From positions 106,968 to 170,967 of the forward strand of contig NZ_JAABLM010000008.1 in the NCBI RefSeq assembly GCF_009915155.1: a stretch of DNA of 64,000 nucleotides. Direction: 5' to 3'. This document shows positions 44,158 through 53,606 of the stretch, in pieces. How positions within the stretch are numbered: the first letter of the stretch is position 1; every line of letters starts with the position of its first letter. The position numbers and the translations under genes are program-made. The DNA is from Flavobacterium ichthyis (GTDB taxonomy: Bacteria > Bacteroidota > Bacteroidia > Flavobacteriales > Flavobacteriaceae). The notes under the pieces were generated by a model. It was given only the letters and a program-made list of their open reading frames with translations, ran no database searches and had not been told where the DNA came from.

Positions 44158-45177
44158 TTAGTCACGTAGATAAACTGCTGTTGCACCAGCTTCTGTTCTA
44201 TTCATCATTGGCGTTGCATCAGATTGGGCAGCGGTTGGGTAAGCAAAACTTAAAATTCTTCCGCCTCCATTGGCTCTTTCTGCCACGTATATCATATTAG
44301 TGTCATCATCAAATGCTACATCTACTGGATTTCCTAATAATGAATTAGGACCGTAGATTCTTTTCTGATTGGCGAGTGAAATTGTGCCACCATTTACTGT
44401 ATTATTCCAAACAGTACTGAAATTTTCTATGACTACAATACCTCCATCAGTACTTGAAGCCGCATCACCCACATCTGTTAGAATCAATGTGTTATCATCA
44501 TCAGAAAAATTTATTCCATGTGTTCTCACTAAACCTTCAATCCCAACAATTTTATCAGGTGTAAGCGTTCCTTCTGGTTTAGAAAAAATATTATTGAAAA
44601 CTGCCATTCTGTTACTTAAATCTTCAACGGCGTAAAGATTTCCATCTTCAATATCAATTCCCCACAATTTAAAACCGATGTTAAAAGTTTTTTCGCGGGT
44701 AAACCCAGTTGAAGTTCTTTGATAAACAATTAATTTGTTTTGTAGCCCATTTGCATCATTTTGATCTTGTACCACAACCACTCTATTGTCATCTACTGCT
44801 ATTTCTCTAGCATTTGTAAAATCACCAGTTGCACTACTTGCGGTCATCTCTAAGGTTGCAGCGGTTGATATCAATGCTTCCCGAAAGTTTCCGTAAACTT
44901 CTAAGCGATTATTAGTTCTAGAAGCTACAATAATTTCATTTCGATCGTCATCAAAATAAATTCCGTCAACGTCTGTACTTCCAATCCCGAACATTCTTGC
45001 CATTGGAGTCGTCATTGTTAAATCGGTGTAAGAAATCATACCAGTTGTGTTGCTCGAGGCAAATAATTCTCTCTCTGGATTACTTGGATTGTTACCGTTA
45101 GAATTATCGTCATCACTACACGAGACGAATACCATTGAGCTAGCAGCGATTGCTGCGAAGAAAAAATTCTTTTTCAT
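44158..45177 (-). CDS. Lipoprotein with predicted beta-propeller fold
   Basis: The 339-residue protein has a signal peptide ending in the lipobox FVSCS and an acidic DDDN spacer, the flavobacterial signal for surface lipoproteins. The rest is built of repeated short blades with DDD(R/N)..I..A.R.NNR patterns (GIYFDDDRNEIIVASRTNNRLEVY, VAFDDDTNMIYVAERANGGGRILSF), as in NHL or lactonase-like propellers. No catalytic site is recognisable. The gene is monocistronic with its own terminator. Confidence 0.8.
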   Translation of the reverse strand: MKKNFFFAAIAASSMVFVSCSDDDNSNGNNPSNPERELFASSNTTGMISYTDLTMTTPMARMFGIGSTDVDGIYFDDDRNEIIVASRTNNRLEVYGNFREALISTAATLEMTASSATGDFTNAREIAVDDNRVVVVQDQNDANGLQNKLIVYQRTSTGFTREKTFNIGFKLWGIDIEDGNLYAVEDLSNRMAVFNNIFSKPEGTLTPDKIVGIEGLVRTHGINFSDDDNTLILTDVGDAASSTDGGIVVIENFSTVWNNTVNGGTISLANQKRIYGPNSLLGNPVDVAFDDDTNMIYVAERANGGGRILSFAYPTAAQSDATPMMNRTEAGATAVYLRD

Positions 45178-45354
45178 AATAATTAGGTTTTATAAGGTTG
45201 ATAATTAAAATTACGAAGCCAAATGATTTTTGGATTTATTCTACTTGCTAAAGCTTTGTTAAACTTTATTTTAAGTTTTACAAATAGTTGTCTGAAGAAT
45301 TTAATTATTTAAAATCAACGTTAATTGTTTTATATTTACACAAATTCGAGTATT

Positions 45355-46014
45355 ATGTTTAAGAAAATAGTTAGTTACGTTTACCCGATGAATGTTATGA
45401 AGCAAAATTCTGCTTTCAGTAAAAATCTAGAAGTAACCTGGACGAATGGTTATTTGGTTTTGGATTCGAGAAATACTAACTATTCTTATGGAAGCCTGCA
45501 ACGAATTTTAAAAATTGGTCTGAAAAACATTGGATTTGAAAAAATCAAAAAGATGAATCACATTTTAGTTCTTGGAGTTGCGGGTGGAAGCGTAATTAAA
45601 ACTTTGGTTGAAGAAATTCAGGTTTCAGCAAAAATAACAGGAGTAGAAATCGATAAAGAGGTTATTGAAATTGCTAACCTTTATTTTAATCTTAACAAAA
45701 TTCCAAATTTAGAAATTGTCATTGAAGATGCTTTTGAATTTACTTTGAAAACCAAAACAAAATACGACCTTATTATTGTCGATGTTTTTTGTGACACTCA
45801 CATGCCCAACTTTTTGTTTGAAGATTTTTTTAGAGAAAGAATCTGCTTTTTATTGCAACCTAAAGGGAACATTCTATTCAATACAATGTGTTTAAATGAA
45901 ATCCAAAACCAAAGAAATATAAAATACGTGGAGCAAATTCCGAAGGATTATTTTGTAAAAACAATTCCTCGTGTAGAACAGCATAATGAGTTAATTATTA
46001 TAGAAAAAAAATAA
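45355..46014 (+). CDS. Spermidine-synthase-like methyltransferase-fold protein
   Basis: The 219-residue protein has an SAM-type Rossmann fold: ILVLGVAGGSVIKTLVEE (motif I), ITGVEIDKEVIEIANLYF, IVIEDAFEFTLKTKTKYDLIIVDVF. This resembles SpeE-like proteins that lack the full polyamine site, which are common and not proven to make spermidine. The ATG at 45355 is used in preference to the upstream codon at 45325. The Fic gene follows by 35 bp. Confidence 0.8.
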   Translation: MFKKIVSYVYPMNVMKQNSAFSKNLEVTWTNGYLVLDSRNTNYSYGSLQRILKIGLKNIGFEKIKKMNHILVLGVAGGSVIKTLVEEIQVSAKITGVEIDKEVIEIANLYFNLNKIPNLEIVIEDAFEFTLKTKTKYDLIIVDVFCDTHMPNFLFEDFFRERICFLLQPKGNILFNTMCLNEIQNQRNIKYVEQIPKDYFVKTIPRVEQHNELIIIEKK

Positions 46015-46049
46015 TTTGTTTGTATCTTTAATGTAAGATAAATTTAATC

Positions 46050-46838
46050 ATGAACAACTTACAGATTATTTCGCCAGCCTATTTTGAGGCGTTTAAAAAA
46101 TCAATTTCTAAAGATTTTGCGGTACAATTTGAAGCAATCAAATCGCAACCAAATGACACCGAAGCCATAAAAAAATTCAATATTGAAGCGGTTGTGGCTT
46201 CTTCTAAAATTGAAGGCGAAAAAGTACAGTTAGAAGAATATCACGCTTATAAAATTTATAAAAAAGAGTTATCTCTTGAAATTGCCAAACGTCCCGACGA
46301 TCTGTTTGAAGCTTATCAATTTGCTCAGCAAGAAAAATTGTCGTTTGATAATTTTTTCAAAGCACACGCCATGATTTCTAAAAATCTTTTGCCTTCCGAG
46401 CAACAAGGTCGTTTGCGTTTTGGTCAAAAAGTAATTTCGGGAACTAAAAACGGTAAAATAAGTTACGAAGCTTGCCAAGCCTCAGACGTACCAACAGAAT
46501 TTAGAAAATTATTTGATGACATTGTGGTGTTGCTCAAGCAAAAACTTTCCTTGGAAGAAATTTTTTATTATGCCGCTTACATTCATTTGGTTTATGTAAA
46601 AATTCATCCGTTTGAAGATGGAAATGGCCGTTCTGCCAGACTTTTAGAAAAATGGTTTTTAGACCACAAATTAGACATTGCTGTTTGGGGCATTCCTTCG
46701 GAAAAATATTATTATGATTATTTGCCGGAATATTACAAATCGCTTGAAGATGTGGGATTTTTCTATGAAAAGCTGGATTATGCAAAGGCAATTCCGTTTT
46801 TAACGATGTTGGTAAAATCGGTTTCTTATCAAAAATAG
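46050..46838 (+). CDS. Fic family protein (class II, with own inhibitory helix)
   Basis: The 262-residue protein has the full Fic motif HPFEDGNGRSARLL (His186), so it can be an active AMP transferase. The inhibitory helix motif (S/T)xxxE(G/N) is present upstream as Ser51...Glu55-Gly56 in ASSKIEGE, which places it in class II: auto-inhibited, and often capable of de-AMPylation. No separate antitoxin is visible beside it. Targets are unknown. Confidence 0.92.
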   Translation: MNNLQIISPAYFEAFKKSISKDFAVQFEAIKSQPNDTEAIKKFNIEAVVASSKIEGEKVQLEEYHAYKIYKKELSLEIAKRPDDLFEAYQFAQQEKLSFDNFFKAHAMISKNLLPSEQQGRLRFGQKVISGTKNGKISYEACQASDVPTEFRKLFDDIVVLLKQKLSLEEIFYYAAYIHLVYVKIHPFEDGNGRSARLLEKWFLDHKLDIAVWGIPSEKYYYDYLPEYYKSLEDVGFFYEKLDYAKAIPFLTMLVKSVSYQK

Positions 46839-46847
46839 AGAAGACTT

Positions 46848-47573
46848 TTAAAGCATTTTTCTGGCTTTTTCCAAATCTTCCAAAGTATCAATCCCAATTC
46901 CAACATGCGTGGTTTCTACCATTTTTATTTTTTTGCCATATTCTAAATACCGAAGTTGTTCTAATTTTTCCGAAGCTTCCAAAGACTTCATCGGCAAACT
47001 GTAAAAATCAAGCAAAGCCGGTTTTCTAAAAGCATAAATTCCGATGTGCTGAAAATACCTAACGCCAACATTTTCTTCCCTCGGAAACGGAATTACCGAA
47101 CGCGAAAAATACAACGCCAATTGGTTTTGGTCCACAATAACTTTCACATTATTAGGATTTTCAATCGCTTCCTTGTCCTTTATTTCCCGCATTAAGGAAG
47201 CCAAATCAATTTGATGGGCAACATCATTTTTAAAAACTTCCAATAATTTTTCCAGCGACTCTTTATCGATAAAAGGTTCGTCTCCTTGCACATTGACCAC
47301 AATATCAACTTCAATATTTTCAACTGCTTCTGCAATTCTATCGCTTCCGGATTCGTGATTTTTCTTGCTCATGACCGCTTTTCCACCATTCGAAATAATT
47401 TCATTAAAAATAATTTCCGAATCGGTGACTACCAAAACATCGTCAAATAATTCGGTCGAAATGGCCGCTTCGTAAGTTCTGAGAATGACAGTTTTACCTC
47501 CCAAATCCTGCATTAATTTGGCTGGAAATCGAGTTGAAGCATATCTGGCTGGAATTACGGCGATGGTTTTCAT
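46848..47573 (-). CDS. kdsB: 3-deoxy-manno-octulosonate cytidylyltransferase
   Basis: KdsB (241 residues) activates Kdo as CMP-Kdo for the inner core of lipopolysaccharide. [15 protein letters not shown] (nucleotide-binding loop), [22 protein letters not shown] and [10 protein letters not shown] are diagnostic. I use the ATG at 47573 because the longer frame from 47675 reads through repeat-like intergenic sequence (CAAAGTT copies) and overlaps the helicase gene. Confidence 0.94.
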   Translation of the reverse strand: MKTIAVIPARYASTRFPAKLMQDLGGKTVILRTYEAAISTELFDDVLVVTDSEIIFNEIISNGGKAVMSKKNHESGSDRIAEAVENIEVDIVVNVQGDEPFIDKESLEKLLEVFKNDVAHQIDLASLMREIKDKEAIENPNNVKVIVDQNQLALYFSRSVIPFPREENVGVRYFQHIGIYAFRKPALLDFYSLPMKSLEASEKLEQLRYLEYGKKIKMVETTHVGIGIDTLEDLEKARKML

Positions 47574-47640
47574 TTTTTTACTAAGTTGCAAAGTTTTGAG
47601 TTGTAAAGTTACAAAGTTGGAATGATTTGCGTTCAAAAAG

Positions 47641-49068
47641 TTATTCCTCCAAAAAATTTTCATCTTTAAAACCAATCAAATATAATTTTTCTTTGGCACG
47701 TGTAATCGCAGTGTAAAGCCAGCGAACATAATCTCTGTCGATGCCATTTGGCAAAAAAGGTTGCTCGACAAATACGGTATTCCATTGTCCACCTTGACTT
47801 TTATGACACGTCATGGCGTAAGAAAATTTTACTTGCAAAGCATTGAAATACGGATTTTGTTTCACTTTTTGAAATTTCCTGAAATTAGAAGTTTCATCTT
47901 GATAATCCAGCATTACTTCTTGATACAAACGGTTCGATTCGTCGTAAGTTAATGAAGCCGATTCGCTGGTTAAAGTATCTAAAATAATAACAGTTTCAAA
48001 CGGAATTTGGTTGGGATAATCTACCATTCTTACTTTTACGGTGGCAAATTTAAAACTGTATAATTCCTGCATTTTATAGATTTCCAAAATTTCAATAATA
48101 TCACCATTGGCAATAAAATCAGTTTCTTTAGAATCTTTGAGCCAAAAATAATTATTTTTTACCACCATCAAAAAATCCCCCGCCGAAAGTTCGCTGTCTT
48201 TGTCCAAAATTCGGGTTCTGATTTGATGGTTGTAAGCATTTGCCCGTTTGTTAGACCGCACAATAAAAGCGGTTTCTTCTAAACCATAATTGCTGTAAGA
48301 CGAATGAATGGCATCTTGAATATCGTAACCATCCACCAACCGAACAATATCTTTGAAAGGTTTTAAATTAAATTGGAAATCTTCATAAAAATCTTCGTCT
48401 AATCGCTCGCGCAATTCGGTTGCGTTGAACAGAATTCCTGAGCTTTCCTCCTGCCGCATCACTTCGTCAAATTCAATGTGGGAAATTTCCATATCGTAAT
48501 TTCGCGAAAGCAAATTAATATCCAAAGCAGGCGAAATCTCAAGGTTTACGGGAGGTAATTGTGCGGTATCTCCCAACAAAATCATCTTACAATTTTGTCC
48601 GGAATATACATAATAAATAAGGTCGTCGAGCAAAGATCCGTTTTCGTACATCGCGTTTTCGCTTTGCGAATCAGAAATCATCGAGGATTCATCTACTATA
48701 AAAACGGTGTTTTTGTGCTTGTTGGTTTGCGTAGTAAAACTCACACCTCCGGCTTTATTTTTGGGAAAATAAATTTTTTTATGAATTGTATGAGCTGGTT
48801 TTTGTGAATAATTAGCGATTACTTTTGCGGCTCTTCCGGTTGGTGCAAGCAACACATATTTTTTTTTGATTTCGATTAAATTGTTAACTAAAGTAGAAAT
48901 GACGGTGGTTTTCCCGGTTCCGGCATAACCTTTTAATACAAAAATTTCGTCCTGCTTCCCATTGGTTAAAAACTCGGAAACTTTTTGAAAAAAAATATCT
49001 TGCTTGACGGTTGGCTGAAACGGAAATTTTGACCGAAGTGTTTTATAAAAAAAAGCTGCGTTCATCAT
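47641..49068 (-). CDS. RecD-like ATP-dependent DNA helicase
   Basis: The 475-residue SF1 helicase has Walker A in [14 protein letters not shown], motif [21 protein letters not shown] (III), and a UvrD C2-type end with [22 protein letters not shown] and [16 protein letters not shown]. It resembles a short RecD2, or the Dda/Pif1-like group, lacking a long N-terminal region. Two Met codons stand at the start (49068 and 49065). The stop of rsmD abuts it, so the minus-strand genes form one operon. Confidence 0.9.
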   Translation of the reverse strand: MMNAAFFYKTLRSKFPFQPTVKQDIFFQKVSEFLTNGKQDEIFVLKGYAGTGKTTVISTLVNNLIEIKKKYVLLAPTGRAAKVIANYSQKPAHTIHKKIYFPKNKAGGVSFTTQTNKHKNTVFIVDESSMISDSQSENAMYENGSLLDDLIYYVYSGQNCKMILLGDTAQLPPVNLEISPALDINLLSRNYDMEISHIEFDEVMRQEESSGILFNATELRERLDEDFYEDFQFNLKPFKDIVRLVDGYDIQDAIHSSYSNYGLEETAFIVRSNKRANAYNHQIRTRILDKDSELSAGDFLMVVKNNYFWLKDSKETDFIANGDIIEILEIYKMQELYSFKFATVKVRMVDYPNQIPFETVIILDTLTSESASLTYDESNRLYQEVMLDYQDETSNFRKFQKVKQNPYFNALQVKFSYAMTCHKSQGGQWNTVFVEQPFLPNGIDRDYVRWLYTAITRAKEKLYLIGFKDENFLEE

Positions 49069-49653
49069 TTACATTTCGTCTTCACCTCCAAAATCGGTTT
49101 CGTCGTCAGGCTCATTTTCAAATTCAAAAAAAGAAAAATACGAACCGCCATAATTTTTTTCAAATGAAAAATTCGCCATGTGTTTCAATGGGGTGTATTT
49201 AGAATGTTCGATAACCATCATGCCTTCTTCGTCCAGCAGATTTTTTTCGAAAACCAAATTCACAATTTTATCAAAATCTTTTTGTTCCAATCCATAAGGT
49301 GGATCGGCAAAAATAATGTCATATTGAGAATTGGCTTTTTCCAAAAATTGAAAAACATTCGATTTTATGGCAGAAATATTAAAGTCAAATTCATCAGCAG
49401 TTTGTTTGATAAATTTTACGCAACCAAAATCGGCATCAACGGAAGTAATGTTTTCGCTTCCCCGCGAAGCAAATTCGTAGCTGATGTTTCCGGTTCCGGC
49501 AAAAAGATCGAGAATTTTTAATCCAGAAAAATTAAAATAATTGTTCAAAATATTAAAAAGTGCTTCTTTGCTCATGTCGGTCGTGGGACGAACGGGCAAA
49601 TTTTTGGGTGGCGAAATTCTTCTGCCTTTGTATTTTCCGGAAATAATTCTCAT
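49069..49653 (-). CDS. rsmD: 16S rRNA (guanine(966)-N(2))-methyltransferase
   Basis: The 194-residue enzyme methylates G966 in 16S rRNA. The family start MRIISGKYKGRRI, the RPTTDMSKEALFNIL box, LDLFAGTGNISYEFASRG (SAM motif) and the catalytic FADPPYGL are all present. The acidic tail (DDETDFGGEDEM) is an addition. It overlaps the DUF3822 stop by one base and runs directly into the helicase gene. Confidence 0.94.
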   Translation of the reverse strand: MRIISGKYKGRRISPPKNLPVRPTTDMSKEALFNILNNYFNFSGLKILDLFAGTGNISYEFASRGSENITSVDADFGCVKFIKQTADEFDFNISAIKSNVFQFLEKANSQYDIIFADPPYGLEQKDFDKIVNLVFEKNLLDEEGMMVIEHSKYTPLKHMANFSFEKNYGGSYFSFFEFENEPDDETDFGGEDEM

Positions 49654-50462
49654 TAGGTATTGAACAAAATAAAGTGTTTCAAATTTTCTTCGCTAGAAAA
49701 ATTGTTGTGTTTTTGGGTGTGAAAAATATTGATTAAAGAAACATTTCGTACATATTTATAGGCAATTTTATACAAATTATCGTTTTCACTAATTTGTCCC
49801 AAAAGTGTCAATTTAAACGTTTCCGGATTTAACAGAAGTTGTTCTGCTGTAAATAATATGTAGTAAATAAAATCTTCCTTGGTTTGATAATCGAATGAAT
49901 TGAACACGAGCAATTTTTGATTTTCAATTACGGCAATTTCAAAATGATCTTTACCTATATGAACGAACATTTGTTTTTCGGAAGTATTTTTAGAAATTTC
50001 CATCAACTTGGTCACCAAAATACTGTTGACATGAAAATATTCAAAAGTTTCAAATTGATCTAACAAATAATTATTGAAATTCACATACGGAATGTAAACA
50101 TTTACCATTTCAAAAGCGTCTAATTCATCATGAGCAAAAAAATCTGACTCAAAGACCTTAGTATTGTATTGTAAGTAATTCCCAGAATAATTCTCGTCAA
50201 AAAGCGGTTTCGGTACAAAAGTCGAAAGATTATTTTCGTGAATTACCAACACTTCATCGTAAGTAGCCGTTAATTCATCATATTCTAAAAAGGCTTTTTT
50301 ATAATAATCTTCTACCCTTGCGGATTTATGATATTGTGCAAAATCTACTTCGTAAACAAAATTTATATTTTTTGTTAACGTATCAATTCCACAAAACGAA
50401 AAACCGTTCAGGCTAACCTGAATCACAAGTTTTTTATATTTTTTTTCTGTAATGTCAGTCAC
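49653..50462 (-). CDS. DUF3822 family protein (actin-like fold expected)
   Basis: The 269-residue protein matches the DUF3822 group found beside rsmD in Bacteroidota. Visible segments are LVIQVSLNGFSFCGID, MFVHIGKDHFEIAVIENQKLLVFNSF and a regular set of beta strands and helices as in ASKHA (actin-like) proteins. No ATP-binding phosphate loops are obvious. The start is GTG at 50462, as no ATG is near. It overlaps rsmD by one base. Confidence 0.82.
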   Translation of the reverse strand: MTDITEKKYKKLVIQVSLNGFSFCGIDTLTKNINFVYEVDFAQYHKSARVEDYYKKAFLEYDELTATYDEVLVIHENNLSTFVPKPLFDENYSGNYLQYNTKVFESDFFAHDELDAFEMVNVYIPYVNFNNYLLDQFETFEYFHVNSILVTKLMEISKNTSEKQMFVHIGKDHFEIAVIENQKLLVFNSFDYQTKEDFIYYILFTAEQLLLNPETFKLTLLGQISENDNLYKIAYKYVRNVSLINIFHTQKHNNFSSEENLKHFILFNT

Positions 50463-50537
50463 TTTAAGGTAACAGATTTAATGTTTAAGGTCGAAGATTA
50501 ACTTAATATGTTTTGCAATTATTCAAAAAAAAAAAAA

Positions 50538-50851
50538 ACAGACCTATAAGCCGGGTTCTGTAAACAATAAATTGTTCCCTTATCATTTATCTAGGTTCTA
50601 AATTACTTTAGAACTCAATCTACCTACCCTTCGGCAAAGAACGAGTAATTCTTCCCCGCCAAAACGGGAGCCGATATACTTGGTATTTCACCGCATAGAG
50701 TTTACCTGGTTTCACTACAGCATTACCTGTACATACTTTCTGTTGCACTTGTCCTCTTCGCCGTGACGAATGACGGGCGTTACCCGCTATGCTACTCTGT
50801 GGTGCCCGGACTTTCCTCCCCCATAATTGGCGGCGATAAGGCGGTCTGCTT
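50538..50851 (-). ncRNA. rnpB: RNase P RNA (class A)
   Basis: On the minus strand the gene begins GCAGACCGCCTTATCGCC and contains the universal segments GGGGGAGGAAAGTCCGGGC, CGGCGAAGAGGACAAGTGC, and near the 3' end GAAGGGTAGGTAGATTGAG and ACAGAACCCGGCTTATAGG. The two ends (GCAGACC and GGTCTGT) pair. A run of at least twelve T (50526-50538 as A on plus) ends it. Ends are estimates to within a few bases. Confidence 0.95.
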
Positions 50852-50995
50852 TTGCAAAAATACTACTAATTTTTTTAAAAAAATAATTCTGTATTTCTAC
50901 GATGATATAAAATTGTAGCGAAATAATATAATGCTTAAGCACGATAATTTGACTAATTTTCTTTTTATAAAAACTAACTTTAAAATTAAGAAATC

Positions 50996-51301
50996 ATGGA
51001 CACTCAAATGTATCACTACGCAACAGTATCTAAAGCATTACAGGAACTTAAAGACAAAGGTTTTACGGTAGATTTTAATCTTGAGGCTGACAGAATCAAA
51101 AGCTGTAAAGACTGTTTTGAAATTGTTCATATTTATAGATATGAAGGTGCAACAGATCCAGGAGACGAAGCTACAGTTTACGGTATTAAATCTGATAAAG
51201 GAGAAAAAGGCGTTTATGTTTCGGGCGATTTAGCTTTTTCGGAAGATGAAGCGGCTAAAACCCTACATGAATTGGTAATTCAAGGAAGACAAAATAATTA
51301 A
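50996..51301 (+). CDS. Small conserved protein of unknown function
   Basis: This 101-residue acidic protein starts [30 protein letters not shown]. It has an alpha/beta pattern with [15 protein letters not shown]. Similar flavobacterial proteins are often named phosphoribosylpyrophosphate synthetase in databases, but the protein is far too short and has no PRPP motif, so I reject that name. A possible promoter is TTTG (50948-50951) with TAACTTTA (50975-50982). Confidence 0.7.
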   Translation: MDTQMYHYATVSKALQELKDKGFTVDFNLEADRIKSCKDCFEIVHIYRYEGATDPGDEATVYGIKSDKGEKGVYVSGDLAFSEDEAAKTLHELVIQGRQNN

Positions 51302-51367
51302 TAGTTAGGAGTTTTTAGTTTGGAGTTAGAACTTTAAACTTTAAACTTGAAACCTTTCATTTTAGAT

Positions 51368-52444
51368 ATGAATCGTCTTGAAGCGAAACTTTTAAAAATA
51401 GGAAATGACCCGAAAATTACTGCCAAAGCTGTAGGATTAAGATATTATCCTGCAAATGGGAAAGGTTTTTTTCGGGTTAAAAAAAATGGTAATTTTTCTT
51501 ATTTAGACGAAAATAATAAAATAGTTTCCGATAAAAATACTTTAGACCGTTTTCAAAAATTAGTGATTCCACCAGCCTGGGAACAAGTTTGGATTTGTCC
51601 ATATGAAAATGGGCATTTACAAGTTACTGGTATTGATGCCAAAGGCAGAAAACAATATCGGTATCACCCAAATTGGAACAAGATTAGAAATCAATCGAAA
51701 TTTTTTAGACTTCGTCGTTTTGCCGAAGCGCTTCCCACTATTCGTTGTCAGGTTGAAAAAGATTTGAATAGAAAAGGACTTCCATATGAAAAAGTTGTGG
51801 CACTTGTTGTTAAATTAATCGAAGTTACTAATATTCGCATTGGTAATGATGCCTATAAAAAATTATATGGTTCATTTGGACTCACTACTCTTCGTGATAA
51901 GCACGTAAAGTTTGACAAATCTACTATAATGTTCGACTTTGTAGGCAAAAAAGGCGTCAAACACAAAATCAGTTTACAAAGTAAAAAATTAGCAAATTTG
52001 GTTAAAAAATGTAAAGAAATTCCCGGTCAAGAATTATTTCAATATTATGATGACGATGGAAAACACCATTCCATTGGTTCCGGTGATGTTAATCATTATT
52101 TAAAAGAAATTACTGGCGAAGATTTTACGGCAAAAGATTTTCGGGTTTGGGCTGGAAGTGTGAATGCAATGTTTGCTTTTCAAGAAATCGGGCCGTTCGA
52201 AACTCAAACGGATTGCAAAAGAAAAATTGTGGAAGTAATTGATTCAGTTTGTCAAAAATTAGGAAATACACGAACCGTTTGCCGAAAATATTATATTCAT
52301 CCTACTGTGATTTCAGCTTATGAAAAAGGAATCATCCACGATTATAAGTTAAAAGCCAATAAAAAAAATAATAAACTAAATCCGGAAGAAGAAGCCTTTA
52401 TTAGGTTGCTAAAAAAAGAAACTATTGCGGAAGTGGCTGGATAA
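51368..52444 (+). CDS. DNA topoisomerase IB
   Basis: The 358-residue enzyme relaxes supercoils by a 3'-phosphotyrosine link. The N-terminal clamp region (GLRYYPANGKGFFRVKK, IPPAWEQVWICP) and the catalytic region (VKLIEVTNIRIGN, GKKGVKHKISL, KDFRVWAGS and VCRKYYIHPTV with the nucleophile Tyr) match the short poxvirus-like bacterial form. The ATG at 51368 is used in place of TTG at 51347. The stretch before it (51302-51367) has repeated TTTAAACTTT-like units. Confidence 0.92.
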   Translation: MNRLEAKLLKIGNDPKITAKAVGLRYYPANGKGFFRVKKNGNFSYLDENNKIVSDKNTLDRFQKLVIPPAWEQVWICPYENGHLQVTGIDAKGRKQYRYHPNWNKIRNQSKFFRLRRFAEALPTIRCQVEKDLNRKGLPYEKVVALVVKLIEVTNIRIGNDAYKKLYGSFGLTTLRDKHVKFDKSTIMFDFVGKKGVKHKISLQSKKLANLVKKCKEIPGQELFQYYDDDGKHHSIGSGDVNHYLKEITGEDFTAKDFRVWAGSVNAMFAFQEIGPFETQTDCKRKIVEVIDSVCQKLGNTRTVCRKYYIHPTVISAYEKGIIHDYKLKANKKNNKLNPEEEAFIRLLKKETIAEVAG

Positions 52445-52495
52445 AAAATCTTAGGTAAAAAAGCTTTTTTCTTTTTATAGCTGAAATTTTCCAAT

Positions 52496-52503
52496 TATAT
52501 TTG
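52496..52503 (+). promoter_or_regulatory. -7 box of dnaX
   Basis: TATATTTG matches TAnnTTTG, only 17 bp before the dnaX ATG, so the leader would be about 10 nt. Confidence 0.6.
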
Positions 52504-52520
52504 TCGTCCAGCAAAATTCT

Positions 52521-53606
52521 ATGGAACACTTCGTTGTATCAGCCAGAAAATATCGTCCGCAAACTTTTAAAGATGTCGTGGGGCAACAAGCCATTACGAA
52601 TACTTTACTAAATGCAATAGAAAATAATCATCTTGCTCAAGCCCTATTATTTACAGGCCCGAGAGGAGTTGGAAAAACAACGTGTGCCCGTATTTTAGCC
52701 CGAAAAATTAATCAAGAAGGTTATGATGATCCAACTGAGGATTTTGCTTTTAACGTGTTTGAACTCGATGCCGCTTCTAATAATTCCGTAGAAGACATCC
52801 GAAATTTAATAGACCAAGTAAGAATTCCGCCGCAAACCGGAAAATACAAAGTGTATATTATTGATGAGGTTCACATGTTGTCAACGGCTGCTTTTAATGC
52901 TTTTTTGAAAACATTAGAAGAACCGCCGAAACACGCCATTTTTATTTTGGCAACGACCGAAAAACATAAAATCATTCCTACTATTTTATCGCGTTGTCAG
53001 ATTTTTGATTTTAAACGAATTACCGTTAAAGATGCAAAAGATCATTTGGCGGAAGTAGCCACTAGTCAAGGAATTAATTTTGAAGATGATGCTTTGCATA
53101 TCATTGCCCAAAAAGCTGATGGAGCCATGCGTGACGCGTTATCGATTTTTGATCGTGTGGTGAGTTTTTCAGGAAAAAATTTAACCCGCCAAGCCGTAAC
53201 CGAAAACTTAAATGTACTCGATTACGAAACCTACCTTAATATAACCGATTTAATTTTAGAAAATAAAATCCCGGAAATATTAATTGCTTATAACGAAATT
53301 TTAGCCAAAGGTTTTGACGGACATCATTTCATTGCCGGTTTGGCATCGCATTTTCGAAATCTTTTAGTTGCCAAAACACCAAGCACTTTAGAACTTCTTG
53401 AAGCTGGCGAACAAGCCCAAAAATTGTATGCTACGCAAACATTGAAAGCGTCTCACGAATTTTTATTACAAGGAATTGACCTGGCAAATAATTGCGATTT
53501 AAAATTTAAAACCAGCCAAAATCAAAGGTTACTGGTAGAACTTTGCCTGATGCAATTGGCCTCCATCAATTACGATGGAGAAAAAAAAAAGTTGACGGCT
53601 TTATAA
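52521..53606 (+). CDS. dnaX: DNA polymerase III subunit gamma/tau, zero-frame product (gamma-like)
   Basis: DnaX is the ATPase of the clamp loader. This 361-residue frame has Walker A TGPRGVGKTT (about 45-54), ELDAASNNSVEDIRN, Walker B IIDEVHML, sensor TILSRCQIF and DNA polymerase III domain III up to ELCLMQLASINYDG. The Cys4 zinc module usual after Walker A is absent, as I expect for flavobacteria. After a run of ten A the frame ends in four codons, while the -1 frame goes on for 219 residues. A slip at 53585-53591 would give a 576-residue tau-like protein. Confidence 0.93.
   Translation: MEHFVVSARKYRPQTFKDVVGQQAITNTLLNAIENNHLAQALLFTGPRGVGKTTCARILARKINQEGYDDPTEDFAFNVFELDAASNNSVEDIRNLIDQVRIPPQTGKYKVYIIDEVHMLSTAAFNAFLKTLEEPPKHAIFILATTEKHKIIPTILSRCQIFDFKRITVKDAKDHLAEVATSQGINFEDDALHIIAQKADGAMRDALSIFDRVVSFSGKNLTRQAVTENLNVLDYETYLNITDLILENKIPEILIAYNEILAKGFDGHHFIAGLASHFRNLLVAKTPSTLELLEAGEQAQKLYATQTLKASHEFLLQGIDLANNCDLKFKTSQNQRLLVELCLMQLASINYDGEKKKLTAL
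53585..53591 (+). promoter_or_regulatory. Candidate -1 slippery site A AAA AAG in dnaX
   Basis: The heptamer lies in the zero frame in X XXY YYZ phase, the same heptamer used in E. coli dnaX. It is the end of a run of ten A (53581-53590). GGAG stands just before the run. A bulged hairpin at 53627-53647 is rather far away for a stimulator. Confidence 0.6.

Noticed and set aside
47574..47675. N-terminal extension of KdsB
   Set aside because: It runs through repeat-like CAAAGTT sequence and overlaps the helicase gene. [11 protein letters not shown] is the normal start.
50996..51301. Naming the 101-residue protein a phosphoribosylpyrophosphate synthetase
   Set aside because: It is about one third of the needed length and has no PRPP-binding motif.
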